From NCBI GenBank assembly GCA_022760475.1, contig JALEFZ010000021.1, forward strand, positions 1 through 64,000: a stretch of DNA of 64,000 nt, read 5' to 3'. The stretch is from Bacteroidia bacterium. Its GTDB lineage: Bacteria; Bacteroidota; Bacteroidia; J057. The position numbers and the translations under genes are program-made. Within the stretch, counting starts at the first letter, position 1; each line of letters starts with the position of its first letter. A model generated the notes under the pieces. The model worked only from the letters and a program-made list of their open reading frames with translations, ran no database searches and had not been told where the DNA came from. Positions 19,327 through 28,282 of this stretch are shown here, in pieces.

Positions 19327-19890
19327 GTTTTTTTCCTTTAGTGGTGTGTTTTATCAGCTTTCAGATTCTTTCCTTCCTAGCCTTTATACACTTTGTTGTA
19401 TGCTAAAATAAGTATCTTTTTAAGAGAATTCATAGGTCTTTTATCATATAGGCTGTGGATAAAGACCCATTTGAAATACTTTTTGCCTTTTTTTTACACG
19501 CTTTTTGGATTCCTGGCTACGAATGATCAATACATATTCATCTTGAGAACCAAATTAGATTCTTGATGTATAAAAATATGTAAATCAATAAGTTACTTAG
19601 TTAAGAATTAATAGGAAAAAATTTTTGTCTTTTGGTGGTGCAAACGCCTGTCCCTTTGGGGCAGGCGTTGCGGTTTTAAAGCCAGTCTGATTGATTTTTT
19701 ATAAATTAATCAAGCCCTAATGAGATGGGAGTAACTTAGCAGCAAAAGAAAAATGGGTTTCAAGGAATTATAAATTCCCATTAGGGGTTGATTGATCTAT
19801 CAGATTGGGCTCCTATGCCTATACCCATTAAATTCTAGTAAGGAAGCACTCAATCAGGGATCTTGGGTTTATTTTCAATTAGAAAAATGA
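19327..19890. other. 564-bp gene-free gap between helicase and sigma-factor genes
   Basis: No coding region is supported here. The gap holds the start region of the leftward helicase gene, a strong hairpin (19640-19671), AT-rich stretches and a weak AT dyad (19691-19713). No clear TAnnTTTG promoter element was seen on either strand. A small RNA or a long structured leader would fit the length, but neither can be shown from sequence alone. Confidence 0.5.
19640..19671. terminator. Very stable hairpin, possible terminator or RNA structure
   Basis: GCAAACGCCTGTCCC and GGGGCAGGCGTTGC pair almost completely around a TTT loop, with one bulged A and one U-G pair. On the plus strand it is followed by GGTTTTAAA, a short imperfect U-run. 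No plus-strand gene ends just upstream, so it may terminate an unannotated RNA, or form part of the helicase mRNA leader on the minus strand. Confidence 0.5.
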
Positions 19891-20433
19891 ATGGGAAGTT
19901 TTGAACCAAACGAAAAGTTGGAGTTATCACAGGCATTCAAAGTTGCCTACCGGCAAGTGAAGCAGATTGCTCATCGCCAAAAGCTCAGGTTTTATTCTCT
20001 TGATACATTGAATACAACTGCTATCGTCCACGAGGCTTACATGAAGCTCGAACGAAACCATTCCTCTTTGTACGAAGGCGAAACTCATTTTTTCAGGCTT
20101 GCTGCAAAGGCCATCAGGCAGTTGTTGATCAATTATGCTGAATATAAAATGGCTGAAAAAAGAGGAAAGGGAGTAAAAGCTGATGATATTGCTGCTTTTG
20201 AAGGTAAAATTTCCCTTAGTGAGGAATCTGCCGAGTCTCTGCTTCAACTGAATGAAGCCTTAAGGGAACTGGAAAAATTATCTCCAAGACAGTTTCAACT
20301 GGTTGAGGCACGATTTTTTGGTGGCATGACCATTGAAGATGCGGCTGAATCTCTGGGAGTTTCACCAGCCACTGCCAAGCGAGACTGGACATTTGCCAAA
20401 ACATGGCTTTATAGCAGAATTAATAAGGCTTGA
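19891..20433 (+). CDS. ECF-type RNA polymerase sigma factor (TIGR02999/ECF43-like)
   Basis: A 180-residue sigma factor with region 2 (TTAIVHEAYMKLER near 42-55, FFRLAAKAIRQLLINYA) and region 4 (LSPRQFQLVEARFFGGMTIEDAAESLGVSPATAKRDW). The wording of both regions is that of the TIGR02999 group, which is usually encoded next to Ser/Thr kinases. A kinase gene begins 44 bp downstream. There is no anti-sigma factor gene. In the related Vibrio EcfP/PknT pair the kinase activates the sigma factor by phosphorylation, and the same mode is a reasonable inference here. The ATG at 19891 is preferred; an ATG at 19887 is out of frame. Confidence 0.88.
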   Translation: MGSFEPNEKLELSQAFKVAYRQVKQIAHRQKLRFYSLDTLNTTAIVHEAYMKLERNHSSLYEGETHFFRLAAKAIRQLLINYAEYKMAEKRGKGVKADDIAAFEGKISLSEESAESLLQLNEALRELEKLSPRQFQLVEARFFGGMTIEDAAESLGVSPATAKRDWTFAKTWLYSRINKA

Positions 20434-20476
20434 GCCTATTTATTAAAAAAATCTGTAAGGGTAAAAAAAGCATTAC

Positions 20477-23089
20477 ATGGACCAGCAGAAATGGCAGAAA
20501 ATTCAGGAAGCATTTGATTATTGTCTCTCTCTTAAGCAAAATCAAAGAGAAGAATACCTGAAAACCATTTACCATGATGATCAGGAAATGTATAAAGAAC
20601 TATTGAGACTAATTGAAAATGTAGATCCAGCCTCCGAGTTTTTTGAGCGACTCGAAGAAAATGTATCAACTGCTTTCCAGTCCAAGGTTCCTCCCAATCA
20701 CCTGAGTGGGTTAAAACTAGGCCCCTTTTTAGTCATGGACGAAATAGGGAGAGGAGGAATGGCCTATGTATACCGGGCAAAAAGAGTAGAAGGGGATTTC
20801 GAACAGGAGGTTGCCATTAAATTCGTGAAGGAAGATCCATGGTCAGATCACTTAAAATTTAAATTTCAGGAAGAGAGACAGATTCTTGCCCAGCTAAAAC
20901 ACCCCCACATTGCTCAGATTTATGATGGCGGTGAGACAGATCAGCAATTGTCCTATCTGATTATGGAATTTGTGGAAGGTCAAAATATAGTTGAGTTTGT
21001 TCAGAGCCATGATTTGGGGATAGAAGAGCGAATTTCCATTTTCCTGAAAATTGTCGATGCGTTGTCTTTTGCCCATAGCAAACTAATCATCCATCGAGAC
21101 TTAAAGCCCTCAAACATTTTGATAGATGCTAAGGGAGAACCCAAATTGTTGGATTTTGGAATTGCTTCCTTGCTTGATCATGAATCAGAAACCTCTGATC
21201 AGCATAGGCTTTGGGCATTCACTCCAGAGTATGCCAGCCCCGAACAGGTGATGGGTAAATCGCTTGGCACGGCCTCAGACATATACCAGTTGGGCTTGCT
21301 GCTTTATGAAATAATTACGGGTGTACGAGCTTTTCATTTTGCTAACAATAACCTGTCGGAAAATCAAAAGTTGGTGATGGAGCAAGTTCCCAAAACTCCA
21401 AGTGAACATATCCAGGATAGAGCGAGAAGAAAAAAGGTCGAGGGAGATTTGGATCAAATAGTCATGAAATGTATTCAGAAAGTGCCAGAAGGGAGGTATC
21501 AACAGCTCCAGGTCTTGATTCAAGATCTCAAAGCATTCTTAGCAAATGGTGTAATAAGCCTTAGATCAGAAGACTGGAAATACAGGAGTTGGAAATTCAT
21601 GCAAAGAAATTGGCTGAGCGTGTCCTTGATCGCCTTATCCATGTTGATTCTCACAGTTGGGATTGTATTGACCCAGAAAGAAACAAAGCGAACCCGAGCG
21701 GCACTTAAAAAAGAAAGGCTTGCCTTGGCCAAAGCACGTGCCTCCTCGGACTTTTTAAAGTCAATCTTTCTGGAAAAGGATCCATATAAAACTGATCCCC
21801 AAAAGGGGAGCTATGCGAAACTACCCTCCAGAACCATTGAAGAAATTTTGGATGAATCTATCCCTCGTTTCATTTCGAATTATAAGCTTGATCCGGTTTT
21901 GAATCAGGAATTGATGTTCCTCGCCTCGTCTTATTATGGGAAGTTGGGGAATTATGAAAAGGCATCATTTGTGCTGGAGCAAATTGCCCATTTTTGCGAC
22001 TCCTCAGGCTTGTGTAGCCAGCTTGACAAGCTAGAGTTGGCTCGACAATACGGCTTGGCAAAATACTCTCTCGGTAAACCTAGGGCAGCAGATTCTGCCT
22101 TTCGCTTAGCCTTGAAATGGGCAGAATTCCTCCCTGCTTCGGCTGAAGTAGAGGCCATACAGTCTCTGACATTGATGGACTATGCTGAGTTTCGTTCTGC
22201 GATGGGGCACATTCAATTTGCAGATAGCCTCTTTGAGGAAAGTTTCAAACTCTACAACAAGCAGGTGGACTCTTTATTAGGCCAAAGCTCGGGTGATGGT
22301 GTTTTCAGAATTCTTCTTTCCTGGTCAAGGGTAAAGGGAAACCTGGGGAAATATAAGGAAGCCATAGACTTGGCTGACAGTGCGTTATCCCTAAGCCGTG
22401 CGTTGTTTGGCCACGAGAGCTACTCCAATGTAGAAATTTTGTATCAATTGGGGCAAAACTATATGTACCTGCAAAAGTGGGATTCTGCCAGAACCAAACT
22501 TGAAGAAGGCATTCTTCTGTACGAAAAAGCCGATAAGGAACCGGATTGGCTGATCACAGCTCTGAAAAACGACTTGGCAAATGTGTATGGAGGCGAGGGA
22601 GCTTTTCAAGCCCAAGACTCATTATTGGAATTGACCTTAGCGCTTAAAAAAACAGTCTTTGGCAAAGGACATATTTATAACGCTCCAACATGGTTGGCAA
22701 TGGGACATGCGAAGATGTTTCTAAAACAATACAAAGAGGCAGAGTCAGCATACCAGACCGCCCTATCCATTAATCAAAGGAACCTTCCCCAAGGACATCA
22801 AAATATAGCTGCTTCCTACTTGGCACTTGCAAGGCTGTATTCAACGCTGAAATCTTACAAAAAGGCGGAGGCTCAGGCAAACAAAGGGCTGAATGTCTCA
22901 AAAACATTGCCTAAGGATCATAGAGTAGTTGCTTTTGGACAGCTTTTTTTAGGGCAAGCCCTTTTTATGCAGGGAAAATACACCAAAGCTAAGGAGGTTC
23001 TTTTGCAGAGCCTAGCAAGCATGAAAAAATTAGGGTTAAAAGATAATATCAGGGAAATAGAGGCAATGCTGGACGAAATGAAAAAATAA
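20477..23089 (+). CDS. Transmembrane Ser/Thr protein kinase with C-terminal TPR region
   Basis: An 870-residue Hanks-type kinase. A short N-terminal region (1-80) precedes the kinase domain, with the glycine loop GRGGMAYVY (91-99), catalytic Lys115, HRDLKPSN with D208, DFG (226-228) and a TPEYASPEQ activation-loop end (about 249-257). One membrane helix (about 380-400) follows, then a coiled linker. About 450 residues of helical TPR-like repeats are probably periplasmic. All catalytic residues are present, so the kinase should be active. It lies 44 bp after the sigma factor and 67 bp before a T9SS protein, forming a likely signalling unit. Confidence 0.9.
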   Translation: MDQQKWQKIQEAFDYCLSLKQNQREEYLKTIYHDDQEMYKELLRLIENVDPASEFFERLEENVSTAFQSKVPPNHLSGLKLGPFLVMDEIGRGGMAYVYRAKRVEGDFEQEVAIKFVKEDPWSDHLKFKFQEERQILAQLKHPHIAQIYDGGETDQQLSYLIMEFVEGQNIVEFVQSHDLGIEERISIFLKIVDALSFAHSKLIIHRDLKPSNILIDAKGEPKLLDFGIASLLDHESETSDQHRLWAFTPEYASPEQVMGKSLGTASDIYQLGLLLYEIITGVRAFHFANNNLSENQKLVMEQVPKTPSEHIQDRARRKKVEGDLDQIVMKCIQKVPEGRYQQLQVLIQDLKAFLANGVISLRSEDWKYRSWKFMQRNWLSVSLIALSMLILTVGIVLTQKETKRTRAALKKERLALAKARASSDFLKSIFLEKDPYKTDPQKGSYAKLPSRTIEEILDESIPRFISNYKLDPVLNQELMFLASSYYGKLGNYEKASFVLEQIAHFCDSSGLCSQLDKLELARQYGLAKYSLGKPRAADSAFRLALKWAEFLPASAEVEAIQSLTLMDYAEFRSAMGHIQFADSLFEESFKLYNKQVDSLLGQSSGDGVFRILLSWSRVKGNLGKYKEAIDLADSALSLSRALFGHESYSNVEILYQLGQNYMYLQKWDSARTKLEEGILLYEKADKEPDWLITALKNDLANVYGGEGAFQAQDSLLELTLALKKTVFGKGHIYNAPTWLAMGHAKMFLKQYKEAESAYQTALSINQRNLPQGHQNIAASYLALARLYSTLKSYKKAEAQANKGLNVSKTLPKDHRVVAFGQLFLGQALFMQGKYTKAKEVLLQSLASMKKLGLKDNIREIEAMLDEMKK

Positions 23090-23156
23090 TCAGGTTTTGT
23101 GAGCTGATTTCAATCATTCTTCTGTAATGAAAGGATAGACACAACATCATATCCTT

Positions 23157-26100
23157 ATGAAGAAAATAGAAATTGCTACAATTATTGGCCTGCTGTTTTT
23201 TATGACCAATTCAGTTGATGCTCAAAACTGTGATGGCTTTTGGTTTGACAACTACCAGAGTCCTGGCCTTGGTTCTATTCCCAGGGCCATTGTTTATGAC
23301 AACAACCGTCAGATCACCTATGTGGCCGATGCACAGGACTACGGGGGGGATCCCCGTATCCAAAAACTCGCGGCTTGGGATGGTGAAAACTGGACGAAAA
23401 TCGGAGATTTTACTTGTGTAAGCTGTGGCAATGGAACAATTGAATGCCTAGAACTAGATAATTTCGGTAACCTTTATATTGGAGGATTTTTTGATGGAGC
23501 AGCAGACCTTAATGGAAATTTCGTTGCTTCCAAGAATATCATTAAATACTCACCTTCCACCCAAAGTTTTGAAGCCCTAGGGCAGGGGATTGAAGGTACT
23601 CGGGTGTACAGCATGGCATGGAAGAATGACAGCCTCTTTGTGGGTGGGGATTTTTCACAAGCTAGGAATGTGGGCCAGTTGATAGCCGTCAATAATGTAG
23701 CTCTTTACGATTTGAATGCGGGTATTTGGTCTGCAATGGGGCAAGGAATCGGTACTTTTAACCTTAGTACAGATGACAGAGGCTATGTATACGAACTCGA
23801 GTTAGCCCCTAATGGAGAATTGCTTGTTGGTGGTCAATTTAGTAAGATAAATGGAAGTGATACGGTCTATAGCGTTGCCAGGTGGTCTCCGAATGCTGGC
23901 TGGTCAGGCCTTTCTAATGGAATAAGGCAGTTTGTAACTACAAATTCTTTCCCAGGAAAGGTATCGGATATTGAAATAGATCCCAATTCCGGGGAGATAT
24001 ACTTTGCAGGGACTTTTGGTGGTTTTTATGCTACTTCTGGAATCGGTACAGGATTGGCAGTCCTAAGTTCAATAAATGCTCCAACAATTTCCTACTCCTC
24101 ATCGCTAGGCAGAAAATCCTCTGGCTATTGGAATACCTTAGCTATTTATATTGATCCAGTTGAAAATGACCTTTACATAGGGGGGGATTTCAATTCGGAG
24201 GATACTGATCCTTTTTACCCAGTTCCTGGAGAGTATATAGCAAAATGGGATTTGGGGACAGGTATGTGGTCTTCCCTTGGTAGAGGCATTACACAGGCTT
24301 CAGCAGGATTTGAGGTAAATGCTTTGGGAAACTTTAACAGAAAGGTACTAATTGGAGGCAATTTCACTCGTTTTGACTCTATGGCATGTCGAAAGCTCGT
24401 TTCATGGGACCCTCTTTGGACAGCTAGCAGTTTTGGTTCCCCTCTGGATATTTTGGGAAATGGAACCTTGGGATTTCAAAGCGAGATTCATTGTATTCTT
24501 CCCCGGATGATTGGAGGTAGGTTTAGCCATCTTTATGGCAATAAGGCTAATGGAATTTACTTTCAGGATGCCAACTTGAATGCCAAGATTGGTCATCTTG
24601 CAAGTGCAGGCTTTAAGCCTACTTTGGTTAGAGACTTGGCTCAAAAAGCTAGGGGACGCTTCACACAGACTGACAGTATCTTGGTTGTTGGCGTATTTGA
24701 TTCGGTAGGAATTGATAATAAATTAGGTCTAAATCCTGTAGAAACTGCCTCGATCTGTCTTATTACCTCATCACCTAACGGCGTTTCCCGAAGCTACGGA
24801 TTTGAAAGAATGGCATCAAGTATACAGGGAACAGGAAACTTTGCGACGGCTACAGCAGCAGCATGGTGGAGGGGACAAGCGGTGGTTGGAGGTGATTTTA
24901 CCCAGGTAGATGGTGTTTCAATAGCTGGCTTGGCCTTGAAGAACGGCCTTGGAAATTGGATCCAGTTGGCCAATATCCAGGGAGGTGTAGTTCAGGATAT
25001 ATTTAATGATGGAGATAGTTTGCTTTATGTGGGGGGAACATTTACCACCATTAATGGCATTCAAATGGATGGGATTGCGGTGTATGATGGGACTAATTGG
25101 AGTCCTCTCGGACAAGGTTTTGGCTTCTATCACGATGTATACGTTATCCGAAAAGATGAATTGACCAATGAAATTGTGGTAGGCGGAACTATCCTGCAGG
25201 CTTATCAGGCTAATGGTAATTCTATTAATAGTGCAGGAATCGCATTTTGGGATGGAAATATCTGGAAGACAAGGGGAGAAGTCGAAGCACGCTTTGTCCC
25301 TGGGGTTTCCTATAGCCAAACGGTAAGGGCGATAGCCTTTGGCAAAAATGGGGATATGTACATCGGAGGAGAATTCTCAGGGGTAGATGGAGTACTTACC
25401 GATCGCATAGCGAAATATGAGGTTGGAGTTGGTTGGAAAGCTTTTAACCAAGGAATCAGTGGAGCAAGGGGCCTTATACCTGCGAGGGTAAATTCTTTGT
25501 CCTTCGCTAACGATTACCTCTATGTAGCCGGGAGCTTCACAAGGGTAGGAGATAGACCTGCCAGTGATTGGACAATTTATTATACTGCTTTACAAAACTT
25601 GAAATTAATCAATCCTGCCTATGACCTAAGTTGCGAAAATGGTCAAACAACTATTCAAACCAACAATAATTTATTGGTTAACTGGTCTACAGGAGATGTT
25701 GGAGTACAAGCAATTGCAGATGGTAATTATCTTCAAAACAATAAAAATGAAAACCTAAAAGTTTGGGTATATGCCAGCAAAGACTTCAAAACTTGTTTGA
25801 TAAAGGATTCCATTGAAGTTCCAGTTCTGGATATGAAGCAAGCAATTGAAGCGCGGGGACATTTTCAACAAGGGGACAGTAGCTATTTCTGGATCGTACC
25901 TGGCTTACCCAAAGACCTCGTTGGTTATCAGGCAAATATGATTTCATGGAATGCTCCAGGGAGGTATGCCCTTGATTTTTTCGAAGAGAAAGATACACTG
26001 GCTTTTCAGGCACCTTGTAAGGGAAGTTATGAGGCTCTTTTTTATTCCTTCATGATTGGAAATGCGCATTGTAGTTCTTTGGACACCATTCCATTCGATG

Positions 26101-26903
26101 CAACTTATTCAAGGTCTTATAATATTGCAGAAGAAGTATTTCCATGGAATTGTGGTACAGCTAGGGCTATCTCTTATGGTGATTTTTCCAACTATCGTTG
26201 GAGTACAGGAAGTGATTCCTTTATGACATATATTTCTCAATCTTACCTCAATGGTCAAGATCGTTCGTGGCTTTATGTAGAAGCTGATACCGCTTGGGAA
26301 TTATTTAGAACAGATACCCTTTTCTGTAGGGTAAAAGATTCTATAGAGTTGATAGTTGGAAAAAATATCAATGTCCCGTTTGAACAGTTTTATGGAATCA
26401 CTCAAAACTTTCCTTATGAGGTCGAATTTCAAAAACTATTTCCCCATTACGTCGAATGGACCAATTGGGATTTTGGGGACGGAGACACACTCGCTTATTA
26501 CACTGATTCCAGTTGGGCAGGAGAATTACATTCTTACAAGAGTGCTGGAAACTATGACGTTCGTGCAATAGTTTTCAATTATCAATGTGAATTTGATACC
26601 CTATATTTTCAAATTGAGGTTGAGCAACTTACCTCTGTCGAAAGCCTTGAAGAGGGTATATTGAGTATATTCCCGAATCCTTCTAGCACAAATATCTTTC
26701 TGTGGAATAAGACTTCTACCCCAATGGAAGGAAGGATTCAGGTTTTGAGCCTGGAGGGGAAACAACTGATATCAAGTCAAGCAATTATTTATCCAGGCCA
26801 AAGGCGGGAATTACCATTGTCAGAATTTCCTACGGGTATGTATCAACTTGTATTTCAGGATCGTGGGGGAAGACTTTGGAGGAGAAAGTTTGTGAAGAAT
26901 TAA
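23157..26903 (+). CDS. Large secreted propeller-like protein with PKD-like region and T9SS sorting domain
   Basis: A 1248-residue protein with a signal peptide (cleavage near VDAQNC, residue 23). Residues 30-830 hold many repeats of the pattern 'W..LG.G......V..L.....LYVGG.F', like delta-60 or kelch-type blades. A Cys-containing region and a PKD-like segment (WDFGDGDT near 1103-1110) follow. The C-terminus is a T9SS type A sorting domain, with IFPNPSSTNIFL near 1166-1177 and the final RKFVKN. It should be exported and attached to the cell surface or released. It is the third gene of the sigma-kinase set. The function is unknown; adhesion or environmental sensing are guesses. Confidence 0.85.
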   Translation: MKKIEIATIIGLLFFMTNSVDAQNCDGFWFDNYQSPGLGSIPRAIVYDNNRQITYVADAQDYGGDPRIQKLAAWDGENWTKIGDFTCVSCGNGTIECLELDNFGNLYIGGFFDGAADLNGNFVASKNIIKYSPSTQSFEALGQGIEGTRVYSMAWKNDSLFVGGDFSQARNVGQLIAVNNVALYDLNAGIWSAMGQGIGTFNLSTDDRGYVYELELAPNGELLVGGQFSKINGSDTVYSVARWSPNAGWSGLSNGIRQFVTTNSFPGKVSDIEIDPNSGEIYFAGTFGGFYATSGIGTGLAVLSSINAPTISYSSSLGRKSSGYWNTLAIYIDPVENDLYIGGDFNSEDTDPFYPVPGEYIAKWDLGTGMWSSLGRGITQASAGFEVNALGNFNRKVLIGGNFTRFDSMACRKLVSWDPLWTASSFGSPLDILGNGTLGFQSEIHCILPRMIGGRFSHLYGNKANGIYFQDANLNAKIGHLASAGFKPTLVRDLAQKARGRFTQTDSILVVGVFDSVGIDNKLGLNPVETASICLITSSPNGVSRSYGFERMASSIQGTGNFATATAAAWWRGQAVVGGDFTQVDGVSIAGLALKNGLGNWIQLANIQGGVVQDIFNDGDSLLYVGGTFTTINGIQMDGIAVYDGTNWSPLGQGFGFYHDVYVIRKDELTNEIVVGGTILQAYQANGNSINSAGIAFWDGNIWKTRGEVEARFVPGVSYSQTVRAIAFGKNGDMYIGGEFSGVDGVLTDRIAKYEVGVGWKAFNQGISGARGLIPARVNSLSFANDYLYVAGSFTRVGDRPASDWTIYYTALQNLKLINPAYDLSCENGQTTIQTNNNLLVNWSTGDVGVQAIADGNYLQNNKNENLKVWVYASKDFKTCLIKDSIEVPVLDMKQAIEARGHFQQGDSSYFWIVPGLPKDLVGYQANMISWNAPGRYALDFFEEKDTLAFQAPCKGSYEALFYSFMIGNAHCSSLDTIPFDATYSRSYNIAEEVFPWNCGTARAISYGDFSNYRWSTGSDSFMTYISQSYLNGQDRSWLYVEADTAWELFRTDTLFCRVKDSIELIVGKNINVPFEQFYGITQNFPYEVEFQKLFPHYVEWTNWDFGDGDTLAYYTDSSWAGELHSYKSAGNYDVRAIVFNYQCEFDTLYFQIEVEQLTSVESLEEGILSIFPNPSSTNIFLWNKTSTPMEGRIQVLSLEGKQLISSQAIIYPGQRRELPLSEFPTGMYQLVFQDRGGRLWRRKFVKN

Positions 26904-26922
26904 AACCCCTTACCTAAAAGAG

Positions 26923-26944
26923 CGGGAGACCACAAGGTCTCCCG
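26923..26944. terminator. Bidirectional hairpin between the T9SS gene and rnpB
   Basis: CGGGAGACC and GGTCTCCCG form a perfect 9-bp stem around an ACAA loop. It lies 20 bp after the stop of the plus-strand T9SS gene and just past the 3' end of the minus-strand RNase P RNA. The T-tracts are weak on both sides (TATTTAATT on plus, CTCTTTTAGG on minus), but the position suits termination of both convergent transcripts. Confidence 0.75.
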
Positions 26945-26953
26945 TATTTAATT

Positions 26954-27306
26954 GCAGGCAGTGCATAAGCCGGATTCTGTATCCCAATGGGATTTCCATC
27001 ATTTATCTGTCCTCGACGTCACCGTCGGAATCACGCGGCCTACCCTCCGGCATCGGGCGGGCAACCCTAAGCGCCGGTATATTTGGCCTTTCAGCTCCTG
27101 AGGTTTACCTGGCTGCGGATGTCACCACCCACACCGGTGGGCTCTTACCCCACCCTTTCAGCCTTACCCCTCGCTAAGCTAAGGGCGGTCTACTCTCTGT
27201 TGCACTTGCTATGTCCTCACGGACTCTTCCAGTTAGGAAGCAGGATGCCCTACGCTGTCCGGACTTTCCTCCCTTGACGAGCAAAGGCGATGGAATTACC
27301 ACCTGC
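26954..27306 (-). ncRNA. rnpB: RNase P RNA (class A)
   Basis: Read on the minus strand, this roughly 353-nt region has the universal RNase P RNA landmarks. GAGGAAAGUCCGGACAGC is near the 5' end, followed by ACAGAGAGUAGACCGCC and AAGGGUGGGGUAAGAGCCCACCG. The 3' region has the ACAGAAUCCGGCUUAU sequence that pairs with it in P4. Helix P1 can be drawn between GCAGGUGGU at 27306-27298 and ACUGCCUGC ending at 26954, with two G-U pairs, which fixes the ends to within a few bases. The RNA is the catalytic part of the tRNA 5'-processing enzyme. A bidirectional hairpin follows its 3' end. Confidence 0.95.
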
Positions 27307-27485
27307 GAAATGCAATTTACGCAAATTTTAAATTCTGGTTCTTTTTACTTCAATTGGGGATAGGTAGAGATGGGCTTATCAGAATCTCCCAAAATGTATC
27401 TGATACGACATTTCCTGACGGAGCCTTAACGAACATTTAACCTTTTTAGCAGTCATCATACCGTAGAAAAACAAAAATCATAACA

Positions 27486-28157
27486 ATGAAACTATCAATT
27501 ACAGGAATAGTATTTTCCTTTGTATTTCTGATTGCTTGCACATCTGTCTCAGCAGAAAAAACTGGAGACAATCTCAATGTGCCAAAAATTACCCAGTCCC
27601 AGCTGGATAGCATGAACTTGAAAAAAGCCTATTTCGCCAGTGGTTGTTTCTGGTGTGTAGAAGCTATCTTCGAAAGTGTCGAGGGGGTACATGAAGCCGT
27701 TTCCGGATATTCTGGAGGTTATGTAAAGAATCCTACTTACCAACAAGTTTCGGCAAAGCGAACTGGCCACGCGGAGACCGTAGAGGTATATTATGACCCT
27801 GAAGTTGTCAGTTACGAGACCCTGGTAAAGGTCTACTACGGATCTCACGACCCAACTACCAAGAACCGTCAGGGGCCTGATGTGGGAACCCCGTATCGTT
27901 CGGTTATTTTCTATCAAAAAAATGAGGAGAAAAAAATCATTACGGACTATATCACTTATTTAGAGTCTGAAGGGGGCTACAATAAAGGGGATATTGTAAC
28001 CGAGGTTGTGCCATTGGATGTATTCTATCGTGCCGAAGAATATCACCAGGATTTTGAGAAGAGAAATCCAAATTATGGATATGTCAAAGCGGTATCCATC
28101 CCAAGGCTAAGAAGGTTCCAGAAGAAATATCCTGAATTATTGAAGAAAGGCCATTGA
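27486..28157 (+). CDS. msrA: Peptide-methionine (S)-S-oxide reductase, lipoprotein form
   Basis: A 223-residue MsrA with the active-site motif GCFWCVEAIFE (catalytic Cys54, with a neighbouring Cys57). GYSGGYVKNPTYQQV and the HAETVEV motif follow. The N-terminus is a lipoprotein signal (LIACTS, Cys18), so the enzyme is membrane-anchored in the envelope. There it would repair oxidised methionines in exported proteins. The C-terminal half has the HDPTTKNRQGPDVGTPYRS segment typical of the family. No msrB domain is fused or adjacent. Two hairpins follow the stop codon. Confidence 0.95.
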   Translation: MKLSITGIVFSFVFLIACTSVSAEKTGDNLNVPKITQSQLDSMNLKKAYFASGCFWCVEAIFESVEGVHEAVSGYSGGYVKNPTYQQVSAKRTGHAETVEVYYDPEVVSYETLVKVYYGSHDPTTKNRQGPDVGTPYRSVIFYQKNEEKKIITDYITYLESEGGYNKGDIVTEVVPLDVFYRAEEYHQDFEKRNPNYGYVKAVSIPRLRRFQKKYPELLKKGH

Positions 28158-28166
28158 GGTGATTTG

Positions 28167-28185
28167 AGCGGTTTCTAAAACCGCT
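28167..28185. terminator. Short hairpin after msrA
   Basis: AGCGGTTT and AAACCGCT form a perfect 8-bp stem with a CTA loop, beginning 10 bp after the msrA stop codon. No clear T-run follows. It may assist the larger inverted repeat just downstream. Confidence 0.4.
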
Positions 28186-28200
28186 TATGGTCGGGAGATT

Positions 28201-28240
28201 TGTTAACCCTGACAGGGTTATAAGCCTGTCAGGGTTAACA
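28201..28240. repeat. Perfect 16-bp inverted repeat (AACCCTGACAGGGTT-type), likely bidirectional terminator
   Basis: TGTTAACCCTGACAGG and CCTGTCAGGGTTAACA are perfect reverse complements around an 8-nt spacer. The left arm plus spacer also contains the nested near-palindrome AACCCTGACAGGGTT, so alternative folds exist. It lies between the convergent msrA and desaturase genes. From general knowledge, similar AACCCTG/CAGGGTT palindromes recur between genes in many Bacteroidota genomes, so this may be one copy of a dispersed repeat that serves as a terminator. Confidence 0.8.
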
Positions 28241-28282
28241 AAAATTTTGCCAAAAGATTAACCTCAGAAAACTGTTTGGCTT

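Noticed and set aside
27083..27277. A 64-codon frame inside the RNase P RNA
   Set aside because: The region is a conserved structural RNA; the frame is a by-product of its GC-rich helices.
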